From contig NC_088310.1 of the NCBI RefSeq assembly GCF_910592395.1, positions 7,883,501 to 7,947,500 on the forward strand: DNA of 64,000 bases, read 5' to 3'. The notes below the pieces were generated by a model. It was given only the letters and a program-made list of their open reading frames with translations. It was not told the origin of the DNA and searched no databases. Origin of the DNA: Lineus longissimus (lineage: Eukaryota > Nemertea > Pilidiophora > Heteronemertea > Lineidae). The translations under genes and the position numbers were made by a program. Positions 24,401 through 37,689 of this stretch are shown piece by piece. Each line of letters opens with the position of its first letter. Position 1 is the first letter of the stretch.

Positions 24401-24844
24401 GAGCAGGAAAATGAAGATCAAATTAACACTGCAAGTCCAAATGTTTCAAATCTGCGTGCCAGGGGAGACAACCTCAGATCCAAATTTTCAGGCTTGCAGA
24501 TGCAACTTCTGAACATAACAATCAGATTGAATAACGAAGTCTCTCTCCAACTGACAAATGGAGACACTGATGTCAATCTTAGAATCCCGAGAAAACAGCC
24601 CATATCTCAGGGTGGAATTTCAAAGTATGCCCAGTAATCCATCTAGAACAAGAAGAGGAGATCACATCTTTCTGTGTGTACAATCTCAATGAAAATCCTT
24701 GGATATTGTCTAAATCACACAAACAAACTTGAAAATCTCACAAGAGTGTGTGAAACAAGACCTAACTACACAAACCATGAATTAATCTTTACCGGCATTG
24801 TCAGTTATCACCTAAAGATAAGCTAGCATCATGATTTTGATTTT
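21480..24844 (-). other. 3' UTR of the short (TQT-tail) isoform
   Basis: About 3.4 kb, AT-rich, with no exon-like reading frame and no array or transposon that I recognise, unlike the introns. It starts after the exon 33 stop and ends at the poly(A) signal. Extent is inferred from the signal; no transcript evidence. Confidence 0.6.
21499..21504 (-). terminator. Poly(A) signal AATAAA for the short isoform
   Basis: AATAAA on the minus strand, followed within about 20-45 nt by the GU-rich element 'TGGTTGTGTTTTC' and 'AATGTGTTTCG'. The combination predicts cleavage near 21,475-21,485. Confidence 0.6.
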
Positions 24845-27118
24845 CTAGTATCCGACCTCCCCATCCAAGGTCGTTTTAAGTTTTTTGGTAGTTTTCCGAA
24901 GGTCGTTTGCGGCTCTTGAGACATCGTCGATGGCATTCCCAAGGTCAGACATACTGCCCTTCATTGAACCAGGTCTCTCGGGCGAGAACTGTTTCTTATC
25001 GTAATCTCTTACAAAATCCCTTGATGACAGCCGCACATTTGGTACACTCGGAGATTTCTTACTTAGAGACTCTGAGGGTAACGACGGGACGTAAGCGGGC
25101 TGCTGAAAGGCGGCCGGCGGTGGGTACGGTTGAACTGGTGTGACATGGTACGCCGGAATAAATGGTGGTTGATATGAAGCCTCCGAACTCACATCAGACG
25201 GGATGTCGCGGTACGACGGCCGATCCCTCGGGCCTCGCACTGGCACCATATCCCGCGACGACGATCGGTGTGGTGGCCGCGAATACTTTGGCGCACCTTT
25301 CCCAGGAGCTGGAGAAGAATCACGCGATCGTGGTGGAGGGAAACTCGACCTTGACCTAGGCTTGTCAGCAGACGACGACCTCTTCTTACTATCCGGCTTA
25401 TTAACATATTTCAACCACGGCCTATCCTCCTTTGGTCTTAAACTCTCAACATCGCTATCCCTGTCCGACTTGGCCAGATTTTTATCGGATGAAAACCCCG
25501 AGTCATAGGCTCTGGCTTTGTTGTTTTCCTCCAGTTCGTGGCTCATGTTTTTGATGGTATCAAGAAGTGACTTCAAGGCCGTGCCTCTTGGTGTGCCCTT
25601 GTTCCGATGAAGGTCATGGGGATGTAGCTTCCCCTTTGAAGTCTGTGTATGGCTGTGAGACGGCGTCTGGGTCAATGCGTTTTCTTGGTTCATGGTCTGC
25701 GTCGGCGAATCCATGTAGCTGTAAGGATCTGTCTGCGACTCCATTCCATATGGCGTCTGCGTCCTTGCACCCTTTGGCGTCTGCGTACTCATATGATCCC
25801 GCAACCTAGGATCCTTGTTCAAAGCAGGATTGCTATCCCAGTTGCCATACGATTCCGTGTCTGAATTCCTGATGTAATTTCTCGGTGTAGGTCCCCTTGA
25901 ACTGGGTCTGAGGTAATCATTAAAGTCTTTGATTTTGTTAGGCGTTTGCACCGAAGCATAACTTGGGGTTTGTGTTTTGGCATGGCCTGGCGTCTGCGAG
26001 CCAAAATGGCGTGGATCTCTCTCAGACTCAGAATCAGATACGCCGCGTTTCCACGGTTTCTGCCACGGCTTGTTCTTGGTTTGTGTGCCAAGGTTACGCT
26101 GTGGTATGCGTTCCTTATCGGAATCCAGATCGCCCCAGCTTGACCATGTCTCATCTGCTTGAGGGTAAGGGTCGAAATTACGCTTGTCTGGACTCGTGAG
26201 CGACTTTGGATCAGAAGTTTGTAAATCTTCCACGGAATGCTTTAACTTTTCAACCTGCTGCGCCATATCATCCAACTTCTTGCTCAGAACTGACCGGGCG
26301 CTTCCTGGGCGGCTGGTTTGTTTACTCCCAGGGCCAGTCTGGGCGCCACGATTTGCCATATGGCGCCTACCAGGTGTCTGCGTGGACATGTTATCAATCG
26401 GAACCGTTTGCGTGAAGTCGTCAAACGTCGGAATGTCCTCTGGGTGCAGATAGCCAGTATGGAAATCATGTGGTGAATATTCACCTCGCTTCATTCCAAA
26501 ATCTAACGTATCCATGCTATCATCATCGTCATAATCTTTGGTGACCCGTAAATCGGGCGTGCTGAAGCGGAGCGGACTGGATGACATCATCCTATCTGGA
26601 CTTAAAGAGCTATGCCCGGGTTTCCTCATGCTGCCGTAGACATCGCCAATACCGGTATCCTGGCTGGAATACGCATCAACACGCCTCAGGGATCCGCTCA
26701 AACTAGAACCCTTGGGTGGCTTGCCCTTTCCTTTCTGAGCAGTATCCGTTGTGCTGCGGTATGGCCAGAACTGCTGCGACAGCCCAACTTTATCGCCACT
26801 GTTCCTTAGGCCACCAGGCAAGCGACCGTACTCGTCGTCAATGGTTCCGAGATCATCAGCGGCATTACCATTCATAAACGGCGTCCCAGTAGCATATGGT
26901 GATGGTCCGATCCTAGCCAAGGAAGAGGCAGGTCTTGCGACAGGTGACACGTCCCTGGAGTTGATCTTTGCTCGTTGACTCAATGGGATGTTCGTATCGT
27001 CAACGCTGCCTCGGTTCAGTAAGGAAAGCCGTGTCTGCGTGGCACTGTTGCGGGGTGTCTGTGTACCAGTATCAGTCAGCTGGGTGTGTAGGCTCAGTAG
27101 ACTGGAAGAGCGGCCATC
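24845..27118 (-). CDS. Exon 33: alternative terminal exon, disordered TQT-repeat tail, 757 codons
   Basis: Acceptor ccttcatgCAG|GAT; open for 757 codons to TAG at 24,847-24,845. The Met encoded just upstream overlaps the acceptor and is probably not a start. Not spectrin-like: Ser, Pro, Arg and Asp rich. TQT tripeptides occur near residues 19, 27, 236, 246, 345, 382, 445, 453, 473, 483 and 491; further QT sites near 260, 267, 375, 391 and 462. T-Q-T is the core of LC8/DYNLL-binding sites, and six QT sites cluster within residues 445-493, spaced 8-12 residues, as in known multivalent LC8 clients. Two predicted helices (about 273-300 and 513-536), a Pro/Tyr-rich stretch (650-680) and a basic C-terminal helix (about 728-752) complete it. 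The exon follows exon 32 in frame, so the product would be a spectrin rod with a TQT tail. LC8 binding is inferred from the motif only. Confidence 0.85.
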   Translation of the reverse strand, partial: DGRSSSLLSLHTQLTDTGTQTPRNSATQTRLSLLNRGSVDDTNIPLSQRAKINSRDVSPVARPASSLARIGPSPYATGTPFMNGNAADDLGTIDDEYGRLPGGLRNSGDKVGLSQQFWPYRSTTDTAQKGKGKPPKGSSLSGSLRRVDAYSSQDTGIGDVYGSMRKPGHSSLSPDRMMSSSPLRFSTPDLRVTKDYDDDDSMDTLDFGMKRGEYSPHDFHTGYLHPEDIPTFDDFTQTVPIDNMSTQTPGRRHMANRGAQTGPGSKQTSRPGSARSVLSKKLDDMAQQVEKLKHSVEDLQTSDPKSLTSPDKRNFDPYPQADETWSSWGDLDSDKERIPQRNLGTQTKNKPWQKPWKRGVSDSESERDPRHFGSQTPGHAKTQTPSYASVQTPNKIKDFNDYLRPSSRGPTPRNYIRNSDTESYGNWDSNPALNKDPRLRDHMSTQTPKGARTQTPYGMESQTDPYSYMDSPTQTMNQENALTQTPSHSHTQTSKGKLHPHDLHRNKGTPRGTALKSLLDTIKNMSHELEENNKARAYDSGFSSDKNLAKSDRDSDVESLRPKEDRPWLKYVNKPDSKKRSSSADKPRSRSSFPPPRSRDSSPAPGKGAPKYSRPPHRSSSRDMVPVRGPRDRPSYRDIPSDVSSEASYQPPFIPAYHVTPVQPYPPPAAFQQPAYVPSLPSESLSKKSPSVPNVRLSSRDFVRDYDKKQFSPERPGSMKGSMSDLGNAIDDVSRAANDLRKTTKKLKTTLDGEVGY

Positions 27119-30100
27119 CTGCATGAAGGATCAAGGAGGGATACAATTACTAACGTGTTCAACACTTTCTACAAACTACGAAATGAAATTTTAAACATTT
27201 CAGAAATACAAATTGATAGCTAGTATGAAATTTGAAATAACTTATCTCAGATGCATCAATTAGTGACCAATTGTGTTTGATTTCAGCTATGGATCAAATG
27301 CTTTTTAGTGGTTGCCCAGCAAGGGTGTCACCATTCACCTTATTGATATGAGGGAGCCGATAAGTTTTTCTGTTCAAAAAGACCCAAAATTTGATCAGAC
27401 TTTGATTGTTTTCGTTTGTAACCTGTATTTCTGAAACATTACAAGCCATACCTACGAACCTTAAAACGACATTTCTGAACCACGGAGCCAAATTGACAAC
27501 ATGTCTTACCGCACTCAACGACAGTACCAACTGCGACACAACATTGATGCAAGCCACAACCAGCAAATGCAGATATTGTTTTTGCCTCGTCCTGTTGAGA
27601 AGTGTCATGGACAGACCACAAGCAAGCATACAGGTCGGGTTTATTACTTTCGACCAGTACAGTAAAAGGTTAAGCTTCTGCATAACACAGCTTTAACCTT
27701 GGTCCTAGCAATGTCGACAAGAACTTTCATACTGAGCACATTTGTTTGAACATTTTATCCTTAAATGGAAGAACTATGTAAAATTGGCAACAGTGGTTCA
27801 GAAAATACCAAAATTATTCCTTTTTTTAATACCGGTAATCATAGCAGCAAGATTTATGCTTGATTCAAAATGTCTCCAAACCATTTGTTTCACACCAAGA
27901 TTCAAGCCAATTACTCAGAGCTAATGATCCAATATTAGCAAACCTCTTTAATATTATAATTAGCCTTATTGATACCCTGAAGTTGGTAAGCAGACGTCAA
28001 TTAAATATCGAGCAATATCAGAGTTTTTTTGTAAGATCATTTTTATTATAAACATTAAATAAGATAAGTTTGTTAATTATAGTGTCACCCCTAATGAAAG
28101 GGCCAGCCAGATTTGGCTCATGAGACACTCTTTACTTCTATATGTAACTACTTGTGAATTGCAAGACAGTTCTGTCCATATTGCTTTTCGTACAATAAAG
28201 TTTTGTAAGTATGGATCCGGCGTGCCACGTCATTTATGGACAGAGAACAGTAAGAGTAAGTATTAATCTGATCAGTAAAAACTTACCGATCACTACGGAT
28301 AAGTTGTGACATTGGCCTCAACCCTGCAGCAAGGATCATTGAAATTACGCGTGTAAACCTTGCACCATTAAATAGTGAAATGTAGGTTTGATATGGGCCT
28401 ACGGCATTGACCAAATCCTCTATAGTAGCATGAAAAATGGAATCATTAGAGGAATGTTTGATCTCAAAACTAACTCGTTCGGCACGAGAGGGAAAAGTGG
28501 CCAGAAACAACAGATCTGTGTTTCAGTAGACCCGAGGTGGGCTAAAGTTGTCAGTGCATGTTTAATTGTACATAATGCATACACAGTGCACTGCTGGACT
28601 TGGCCAAGATACCATGGAACAACCTTCGAAGACGGTCCCATGTCAACCTGACTAGATTTCATGTATATTCCAACACTGAAGTGCACACTTTCTTTCTATG
28701 AGACCAAATCTTTTGACACGAACCTACATTTAATATCATATTTGAACTACACTTCTCCGATATATTGATTTAGTTTCTCTTTTTAATGGATTTTATGAAT
28801 AACATGTCGAACAAGCTTTAATGTTTGATCAGTCCTGAAGCAATAGTCTAACCTAAGCTGAGTAATTTACTCGCATCAAAGCGATTTTTGGGCGATTTTT
28901 TTCACAAATTACACATTGTTGTGGCTTTCTATCATAACAACCGAAGCACTTGGTGGCACTTTCAGTCATTCGAAATTTTGAAAGACAAATTATTTACAAA
29001 CATCAGTAGGCCTCGAGTCATGGTGTTATCTTTGACATGTTTGAAAGACGGGAAGGGATGTGTCTTTACCTAAATAATTCAACACCTAAGATATAGCAGT
29101 TTTCCTAAGGGGGACGGTTTTGGTGTGAAACAAATGGTTCAGTCAAACGCCTGAAATCAAGCATCATACAGATAAATTTGAGACATTACTATCATTATCA
29201 ATATCATCATATCAATTACACGTTATATTACCACACAAAGTTATACTTTTGAAAATTTGGAGTTACTTTGTTAATTTCACTCCTCAGTTAGGTTAGAGTC
29301 AAACTTCTCACCAACAAAACATGAGATTATTTAGATTAGATTAGATTAATTAGTAAGGTAAAGTGGTACACTTATAGCCCAGATACAAATATAGCCCATA
29401 CAGTGTAGAAACTAACTGTACACGATACACAGAGGCTATAATTGTAATAGAGCTATAATTGTACCACCCTACCTTAGTTCTTTTTACCTCATCTTTCATG
29501 AACAAAAAAAGTTCCTTTCCTTTGCAACTCAGGAACAAAAATTGCACATTTAAGGAATACGAAACTTCAAAATAATTTTTTACATTATTCATTAAAATCA
29601 CTTTCTTGCTGCTTTGATAACCACAAATATTTCATTTACCCAGTACAAACATAGTCTTTAATTCTATTATTTTCTACATAATAAAGTCTATATTTTCTAT
29701 CTATAACTATAGCAAATCTACATATTTACATCAGAAGAAGAGAGGAGGTGTCGAGAGGAAATGTACAATGGGGTTGATCTTTTTTACATCTAAATTCCAA
29801 ATCACTCAGAATTTTCAACAGGCTGTCTGTACAAGGTATAATCTTATGAAATCTACAAAATATATATAAATTCACAGCCTTCTAGATGGAAATTGCATTG
29901 TGCATTTTGAAATTGGGTAAAAATTAAACTCGGCTGAACTTGAAAACCAAAGTCAGCAGAAACCAATGATAAAGTGCACATTTTAGCATCAACCAATGAG
30001 TGTTAAATGTTACCAAGGTTACAGGAGAAGAGGATAGATGGGTTGGTATAAATTATGGAATGAAATCGAATCGAGTTGGGAGATGGAAGAGAGTTCTGGA

Positions 30101-31290
30101 TGACAACACCTGAAGCAATGGTGACACTTTTTATACCATATTTTTTTTCTTTTGATAAGTGTGAGGTGTATGCAATAAGGTGATTGTAATTATAGTCCAT
30201 GTGTTAAAAATTAAACGTTTCTTGATCCTGACTAATAATTCAGCTCCATCTTGAAAAATCAGAATCATGAAAAATTGGTTCTTTTTTTCAAGGCTAAGTC
30301 CTAAATTCCTTTTATGAGCATGCTCCCTTTATATATCTAAGACTTTTTAAACACCTTGAACATTTAACACACAAATTTCGACCTCTTTTTTTCCAGATGA
30401 CAGACGTGGCAGAAGGGATTTCAGACACTAACAAATAAGAAAGAACTGCATCCCACAGCAAAATGAATACATATGTAAGAAGGCAGGACACATCTTCTGC
30501 AACGAAAAAAAACTGGTTTGGCGCCATGCCCTTACAATATGGCTCCAGTCACCTAACAGAAAATATTTGAAACACGACAATACAAAAAGCATGGCATTGA
30601 GCAGCCCATCACCAAAACGTTGAACAGAAAATATATTTTCATCATCATACAAGTTATATCCCAATCAATTATTCATGGAGCATGTCATCCATTGACATAT
30701 TCCGCTTTAAAAGGTTTTAGCTTTAGCGGCATATGCAGCTATTTTCATTGAGCATGTTAAGCGAATTCATGCATCTCCAAGTTTTAAGGCAGGATGGAAT
30801 TTACAGCTCATGGTAGCTTTCCCTTTGACCAAAGCACCCAAAATCAAACATCCCTCAGTAGGTAATGGGAAATTCTAGAATCCTGTGTCCGAATCCTGTA
30901 TTTCAGATGCAGTTTCACTCCGCAAATAACAAGAAACTGAATGCAGCAGGGAGGATTCCAGATTGCAAGCCACAACTATTGTGCCACACAATGGATATAA
31001 TATCAAACGAAAAAATCTATCATTTATCCTGGAAATTGTGTAAATATCCTTTCAGAGATTCCAGAAACTCAATCGGAAAATACTCACACGATTTATTTAG
31101 CAATACGGACTGCAAAATACCGGTAAACTACTATCATGACTATTCCCATTGACTGCAGCAGATAACCTCACGTTCTTCCTTTATCGACTGGGAACTTCGA
31201 CCTGGTCAATTTGTTGATTTAGAGCAAGGTGAACTGGAGCGATAACCTATTGTTTATCTTTCCCATTCAACCAACAGAACGTCTGCCAAT

Positions 31291-31327
31291 ATGCAAATTT
31301 CAATCATTTTTCTCATCTCATGCAAAT
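31291..31327. promoter_or_regulatory. Two octamer motifs in the exon 32-33 intron
   Basis: ATGCAAAT occurs twice, 29 bp apart (31,291-31,298 and 31,320-31,327), in the same orientation. The octamer is the classical POU-factor site. Function is not shown. Confidence 0.25.
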
Positions 31328-31679
31328 GAGGCGGGTGAATCGATCCGGTGTCGATTTTATTGACAGGAGTAAGTGGGTCTGCGACTAATGTCAATAGCTA
31401 CTAGGACAATTTACTAACCTGCAATTGTTGGTTGAAATTAATACTATTTCATGTATAGATATAGATGTGTGGACTTTTTGTCTTTGGCTTATCATCAAAT
31501 ACTTCTATGCCAAGGTCCCCTTATGATGTCGAGGTCGAAATATATCTTCAGGAGATAAAACTATGAGGGATACAATCAATAGTAAAGTTTGAACAGACGC
31601 AGGACTTCATCAAATGTTAAATATTCCTTTGTATGACTACTCTTGGTCTCCACAGAGGCACCCTGGGGTATCAAGTGGC

Positions 31680-31830
31680 TGTCATCATTTCAGGCCTCGA
31701 TGACCTTGACCTGTGAAGCACAATGAGACGACAAGACCAGGTTTGAAACCACGACCCTTGGATTGAGATGCGGACATCGTAGTGTGCCACCACGCTCATC
31801 AAAGGTGGGAGACAGGACTGAGCCGCTTGT
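31680..31830 (-). mobile_element. tRNA-like SINE fragment
   Basis: Minus-strand 'AGGGTCGTGGTTTCAAACCT' resembles a B box; an upstream 'GCGTGGTGGCACACTACGAT' stands at A-box distance. Single copy here, so weak. Confidence 0.35.
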
Positions 31831-32102
31831 GACTTTTTTCTCATGTCATTTTTTTCATCTTTAGGCCGACGCCACTGCCTCAGTAGTGTTGGGATATTGC
31901 AGCAAGGCATTCCATTACATTTGCACACCAACATGATGACAATTATTCCAATGAAGTAATCTACACAACCTTTATCGATATCCAATTTTGCAACAGGTCC
32001 ATTGTCCGAGACGGCACTTAATTGATTTCCATCCAATCTGTTCCTGTAGCTATGGTAGCTACAGGATCCCGGCGATTTGTTTGAGTAAATATCAATCATG
32101 TA

Positions 32103-32876
32103 GCAGAGTGAAAATGACAGCGGTTTCTGTAACGGTCTGATACAGATTTACGCTAGCATAGCCCCGGACTACGGGTAGAGCAGAATTAGTCACGTTTCAG
32201 AAGGTTTTTTCATGTGTTGTGTGTACTAAACAAACCTCCTAGCAGAATCACTCTGAAAGAATGAAAATGACAGCAGTTTCCGCAATGGTCTGATGCAGAT
32301 TTATGCTAGTACAGCCCCGGACTACGGGTAGAGCAGAATTAGTCACGTTTCAGAAGGTTTTTTCATGTGTTGTGTGTATTAAACAAACCTCCTTGCAGAA
32401 TCACTCTGAAAGAATGAAAATAACAGCAGTTTCCGTAATGGTCTGATGCAGATTTATGCCAGTATAGCCCAGGACAATGGGTAGAGCAGAATTAGTCACG
32501 TTTCAGAAGGTTTTTTCATGTGTTGTGTGTATTAAACAAACCTCCTTGCAGAATCACTCGGAAAGAATGAAAATAACAGCGGTTTCTGTAATGGTCTGAT
32601 ACAGATTTACGCCAGTGTAGCCCCGGACTAGGGGTAGAGCAGAATTAGTCACGTTTCAGAAGGTTTTTTCATGTGTTGTGTTTACTAAACAAACCTCCTT
32701 GCAGAATCACTCTGAAAGAATGAAAATGACAGCGGTTTCCTTAATGGTCTGATACAGATTTACGCCAGTGTAGCCCAGGACAATGGGTAGAGCAGAATTA
32801 GTCACGTTTCAGAAGGTTTTTTCATGTGTTGTGTGTATAAAACAAACCTCCTTGCAGAATCACTCTGAAAGAATGA
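32103..32876. repeat. 153-bp satellite, 5 units with exact period
   Basis: The marker 'CAGAATTAGTCACGTTTCAG' recurs at 32,181, 32,334, 32,487, 32,640 and 32,793: exactly 153 bp each time. A few substitutions separate the units and there are no indels, so it is young. Located in the exon 32-33 intron. Confidence 0.9.
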
Positions 32877-35800
32877 GAAGCAGGGCTGGCACAATGCAGG
32901 ACTGGAGTACTTTCCCTGTGATGTTTTATTGCATTTGAATAACCTGATACCGGTGGAGGCAAAGACAATTGTGCCTGGCGCATGACGTCATAAAATAACC
33001 ATGTCATGGCGCAATTAACAATGTTTTTTGGGGTTTTTTTTACGTTATTCGTTCTGACTGAATATGCACAATGTCAAATGTGTGTGAAGTTGCTCAACCG
33101 CACAGACTGTTGCACACTTACAGAGGAATATCATCTGTTTTCAAAGGCTGAGTTTTTTTTAAAAATTGTCTCGGTGTAACTAGTACTGCAATCAGCGACA
33201 AGTGTTTGGTATGGGAAACATAGCCGCAACACCATCAATCAAAAGTAGAACAAGCAAAACCTTTTTGCAATATTGCCACGCTGAAGTGACAAGAAAAATA
33301 TATCAACTATACCTTGGACGAATTTGGATATCTCGTAAGGTATGCACAATGCCACTTAAGTTCGAAAACATGTTGCTTGGCCTGTCAAGACACCAATACC
33401 TCATTTCAGACTAACTGAGAATATTCAATTCAACATTAATGTCGAGTATAAATCACAGGTTTTACGAGCCGTAACAAGTTTGAGATGAAATAGTCTCAAG
33501 AAATAGATTATGCAATTTACAATTGTTATCCTCAGACATCCCTAGCCAATAAAACATCTTAATATGACAGTCATCGAACATTATTTCTGGTTTTGATGTC
33601 TTTATCAGAGTTGAGCCTCATTGTAGAAAGATTTGCTCAAACTTTCAATGGAAACACAAAAATTGAAATCAAGCACGTGAATTCATATCGAGGATAAGTG
33701 ACCACAACAAAGTAGATTGCTACCTTATGACTTCTTGACAGACAATTAAGGCATATTGTGTGCCGTAGAAAGCCTTTGACATGCCGACTTGCTCATCTCG
33801 ACCACGAACTTGTCACGGCAAAACCACATCAACCAGTTAGACTTGGAACTAAAGACTGAAGACAAGAGTGAACAAGCTATGTAACATAATCGGAGACAAT
33901 TTAGTTTATAAATTGTCAAAGACCAGAAACTGAGCGAGCACCGAGCATTCGAAATGATACTGACAACCTGTCAAGTAGAAGTACATGTAATCCATAAAAG
34001 ACAACAAACCGAAGAATTCAGTGCCATCAATGCCGATAATCTCTCCTGCCACGCCATCCCACAATATCCAGCGTCGAAAACCAGCCACGGAATATTATCA
34101 CCACATACAAGTTGTCAACTGAGAACAAGAATTCGACACTCGTACATAGCCTACAGAGAAATAAACTTACACATAAGTAGTTTGAGTAGATCCCGAAACA
34201 AAAAGATAGTCCCTGGAATTTTGTGTCCCGCAGATATCCTCACATGGGTTAACGGACACCTCCAGCTACGATGCTCCGGCAGATGATTTTTAATTTATCC
34301 TATTTGTCGGTACAATAGCTAACGTCTGCTCGATCAATGGAGAACACATCAGGTGTCCTACTACGAGGTCTTATTTATAGGATACTCAATGGCATGAGAT
34401 ATGCTCCACTCCTAAGTGCCCGGCGGATCATATTCACAGTCAAATCTTGGATCCAACAGGACGATCTTGTGTACTTCTTCAAAACTCGGTGCACAAAAAA
34501 TCATCCTCCAACACCTTTTTGTTGACACTGTCTTTCTTCCTGAATACCAAAAGTTTATTTCAATATTTTTCAAGACAACACTAGCAGACTATCACTTTAC
34601 AGTATCCTCAATCCCGGCCTAAAACTTGGCCGTTCTCTTCAATGTGTTTAGTACATCTATTGTATCTCAGACTATTCTAATCCTTTTCTTCTGCTTGCTT
34701 ATAAAATCCTTACAATCGCCAAGAACAGGCCACTTTCTGTTATGTTTATGACCATGTTTCGTTTTAATCCGAGAATATTTAATTCGTTTATACGCACACC
34801 ACAAAGTGTTTTACAAATGTTTACATTTTCATGCCCGGTGGCAAAAAATATTCAAATATTCGTCAAAATATTAAAATATACAAAACACAAAGCTTTTAAT
34901 GTGTAATACGGAGTAGCAGCCCATGAAGTGCCCTAGGCCCCACGCTTGATCGCCATTTACAGTGAGATCACTATCTATCAACAAAGGATGCCTCTCATTT
35001 CACGCAATACACACCCATTCATACTCATTCCATTCGACACGTATTAACATTCATTCATTATGTTCATGCACAAATATCAACCCCAATATATACATTTGTT
35101 TTGTATCCTCAGGCAGGTGAATCACATCTTTTATTTCCTAGATATCACACAGGACCATTCCACCAATCGCTCGGGAAAACATGACAAGATATGAACAGCA
35201 TCATCGATATAATGGGCAAGACATCAACTCGGGTGCAACAGGCCTTAACGATTGACTCCATCTGCCTTCACAGGCAGTCACAAGATGGTACTGATCACTC
35301 TGGCTCCCGTAAACTCCCGCAATTTTTTGGGAGGGAGTGATGGACAACTTCCATGGCCATCTTTGCTTCAACTTGAATAGCTATTAGAAAATGCCACAAT
35401 ACTCCTGTAAAATGCCATCACGGAACTGAACTGATCCTTCCTGTGAAAATATCTCCAGTCTGCCACTTGCAAGCATGGTGACATTCCCTTGACCCTATCG
35501 GTCTCCTTGGCATCTGCAAATCCTTACTACAATATACGTTTTAATGTGAAGTTGTAAATGGATTTGTGAAAGAAAATTGGACAGTTTTTGTTTGCATTTA
35601 AGTGTAATAGTGAATGTATGCCGTTGAAGTAGAATCAACTGAGTCCTGCCCGTTAAAAGAAACCAGGGTTTACCCCTTTATTTATTCTTTTATTCTTATA
35701 ACGGGAAGGCCACAGTAAGCTGAATTCACGAAAATGTATGAATATGCTGATCAGGGCCTACCCACAGTATCTTTAGGTTGCACCCGATGGTCAGGTTGAA

Positions 35801-37689
35801 CAATTTTGTGATTTCAGCTTGGCCTCTGTTGAAGTGAAATGTACATTTATATGTGTATTTTAGAAAATGTGATGTTTGCGAATCCGATCTTTGCACAGTT
35901 TATCCATATTTGTACCTAATTACAAACAAAGATACAACAGAAATGACAACTTAGCAAGAAAGGCATAATCTCAAAATTTTGAACAGTCAAATTTTAATTT
36001 AAACAGCAGGGCTGAACGAACATGCAAAATAAAATTAAAAGGAGCATGCAAAAATTGTTTCTGATTGGATCCATTGACTAAAGTGTGGCATGCAATCATG
36101 ATTGATAGTTGGCCTGGCTTTCAATGAGGAAGTGGACTTTTGATGCCAATAGATGGCGCAGTGTCATCAAATTTTGTATAAATCTGTAACCGAAGCTTCA
36201 GGGTGTTCAGGAAGGGCGACATTATCAAGTTTGTAAACTGTTGATAAAACAATTAAGCAGCTGAGCGGTGAATTTGTAAGCTGTTGATAAAAGAAGCAGC
36301 TGAACGGTGAATTCCAATTAGTTTCAGCTCAAGTTGTTGAAAATTCATTCTCTCTTTTCCAACAATATGCTGAATCAAGAGTGTTATCTCTGTTTGTATT
36401 GGCTGCGAAAGAGATTGACTGACTTCTGTCAGACGAAATATAGCATGGAACAGTTATGTACGATTTCATATTCTTTTGGTAGAAGATTTCATTCCAAGTC
36501 GGACAGCAAGAAGCGTTCATCAGTCTGATTTTCGTCATTAGATGTAACGTTTTCGGGGTAAGGAAGGGCGTGAACGGAGATAGCAGGGAAAGGTCAACAG
36601 AAAACAACGAAGCAAACTAAATATAAAGCAGAGACAGAGTCTGCCTGAGCCCAACTTGAAGCCGCAACTCAAGGCTAAAGAAATATGTTTTATGCAGCAC
36701 TTCACCTTAGTTGTGAGGCAAAACTGTGACAGAGACAACAAATTAAGCTCAGGCAGACGTGTGTGAATGTTGATATTACAAAACCCATCACCAGTAACTT
36801 CTCAGAGTGAAAATTTACCCATCATCACCAATTTCAATTACATTACATTACCGCATGGATGTCAGAGTGTCCCATGACTTGACAACAAATTCAGCCATTT
36901 TGGTACTTGGTCATTTATACCATATATCACTCTGAGAAATTAGTGTTAGCATTGGTTGTTACATTTATACATCAACTGGATTCCATGATTGACTGACTTT
37001 TCAACAGACCTGAGAAAATAACAGAGTTCAGGTGTCTTGCTCAAAGTCGTAAAAATTACACAACGATTTTCTATTGAAGTGTTCAAAACAAAGCCTAGAA
37101 ACTAATTTTAGCCAATCGAATTACAGCTGAAAAATATTTCAAGGCCATGCTGCAGCACAACTAAAGAATCAGTCTTCAAGAAATCCAGTCAACTCAGCAT
37201 TATATATCCATCACCAGTATCTAACTACATTAATGTACAAGAAAGCAATGGCTGCCACTGTTTGCCAACCGGTGTGTCCAGCGAAAACTAGGATACCAAC
37301 CAAAAATAAGCTGAGGGTGAGGGGAAGTTGGCGACAATGGCAACCAAGATGACAAACTCTATTCCAAGTTGTGTTTGAGATTAAAGTTCCCCCAATGCAC
37401 ACTTACAAACCGTGATGTTCATCAGAACAATCAGTTTCAAAATCACTGATAAGTTCTCTGTTCAGGTCTTTCGAATAAACTAGACAGTGTTTCCATTTCT
37501 TTCCAAGTCATTTTCCCACCCTTAACAAGAACCAATAGAGTTTGTCCTCTTCGAGCAGGTGCAGCCCATTGATACATTTAACACTACTTTGCCACTGGTG
37601 AGTGAACACCAAATCTTACTGTATCAATGAAATGCACCCACTACGCATCTACAATTAGGACAGGCATCAAAGATTTTAGCGGCTCCTAC

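Larger units (their letters stand above)
27119..37689. other. 10.6-kb intron before the TQT exon
   Basis: Contains the 153-bp satellite, a SINE-like fragment and an octamer pair, all listed separately, plus a ~45-bp direct repeat near 36,220-36,320. No further exon found on either strand. An undetected alternative first exon is possible. Confidence 0.5.

Noticed and set aside
27119-27124. Met just before exon 33 as a translation start
   Set aside because: It overlaps the acceptor (ccttcATGCAG) and the preceding sequence reads as intron end; exon 32 joins in frame.
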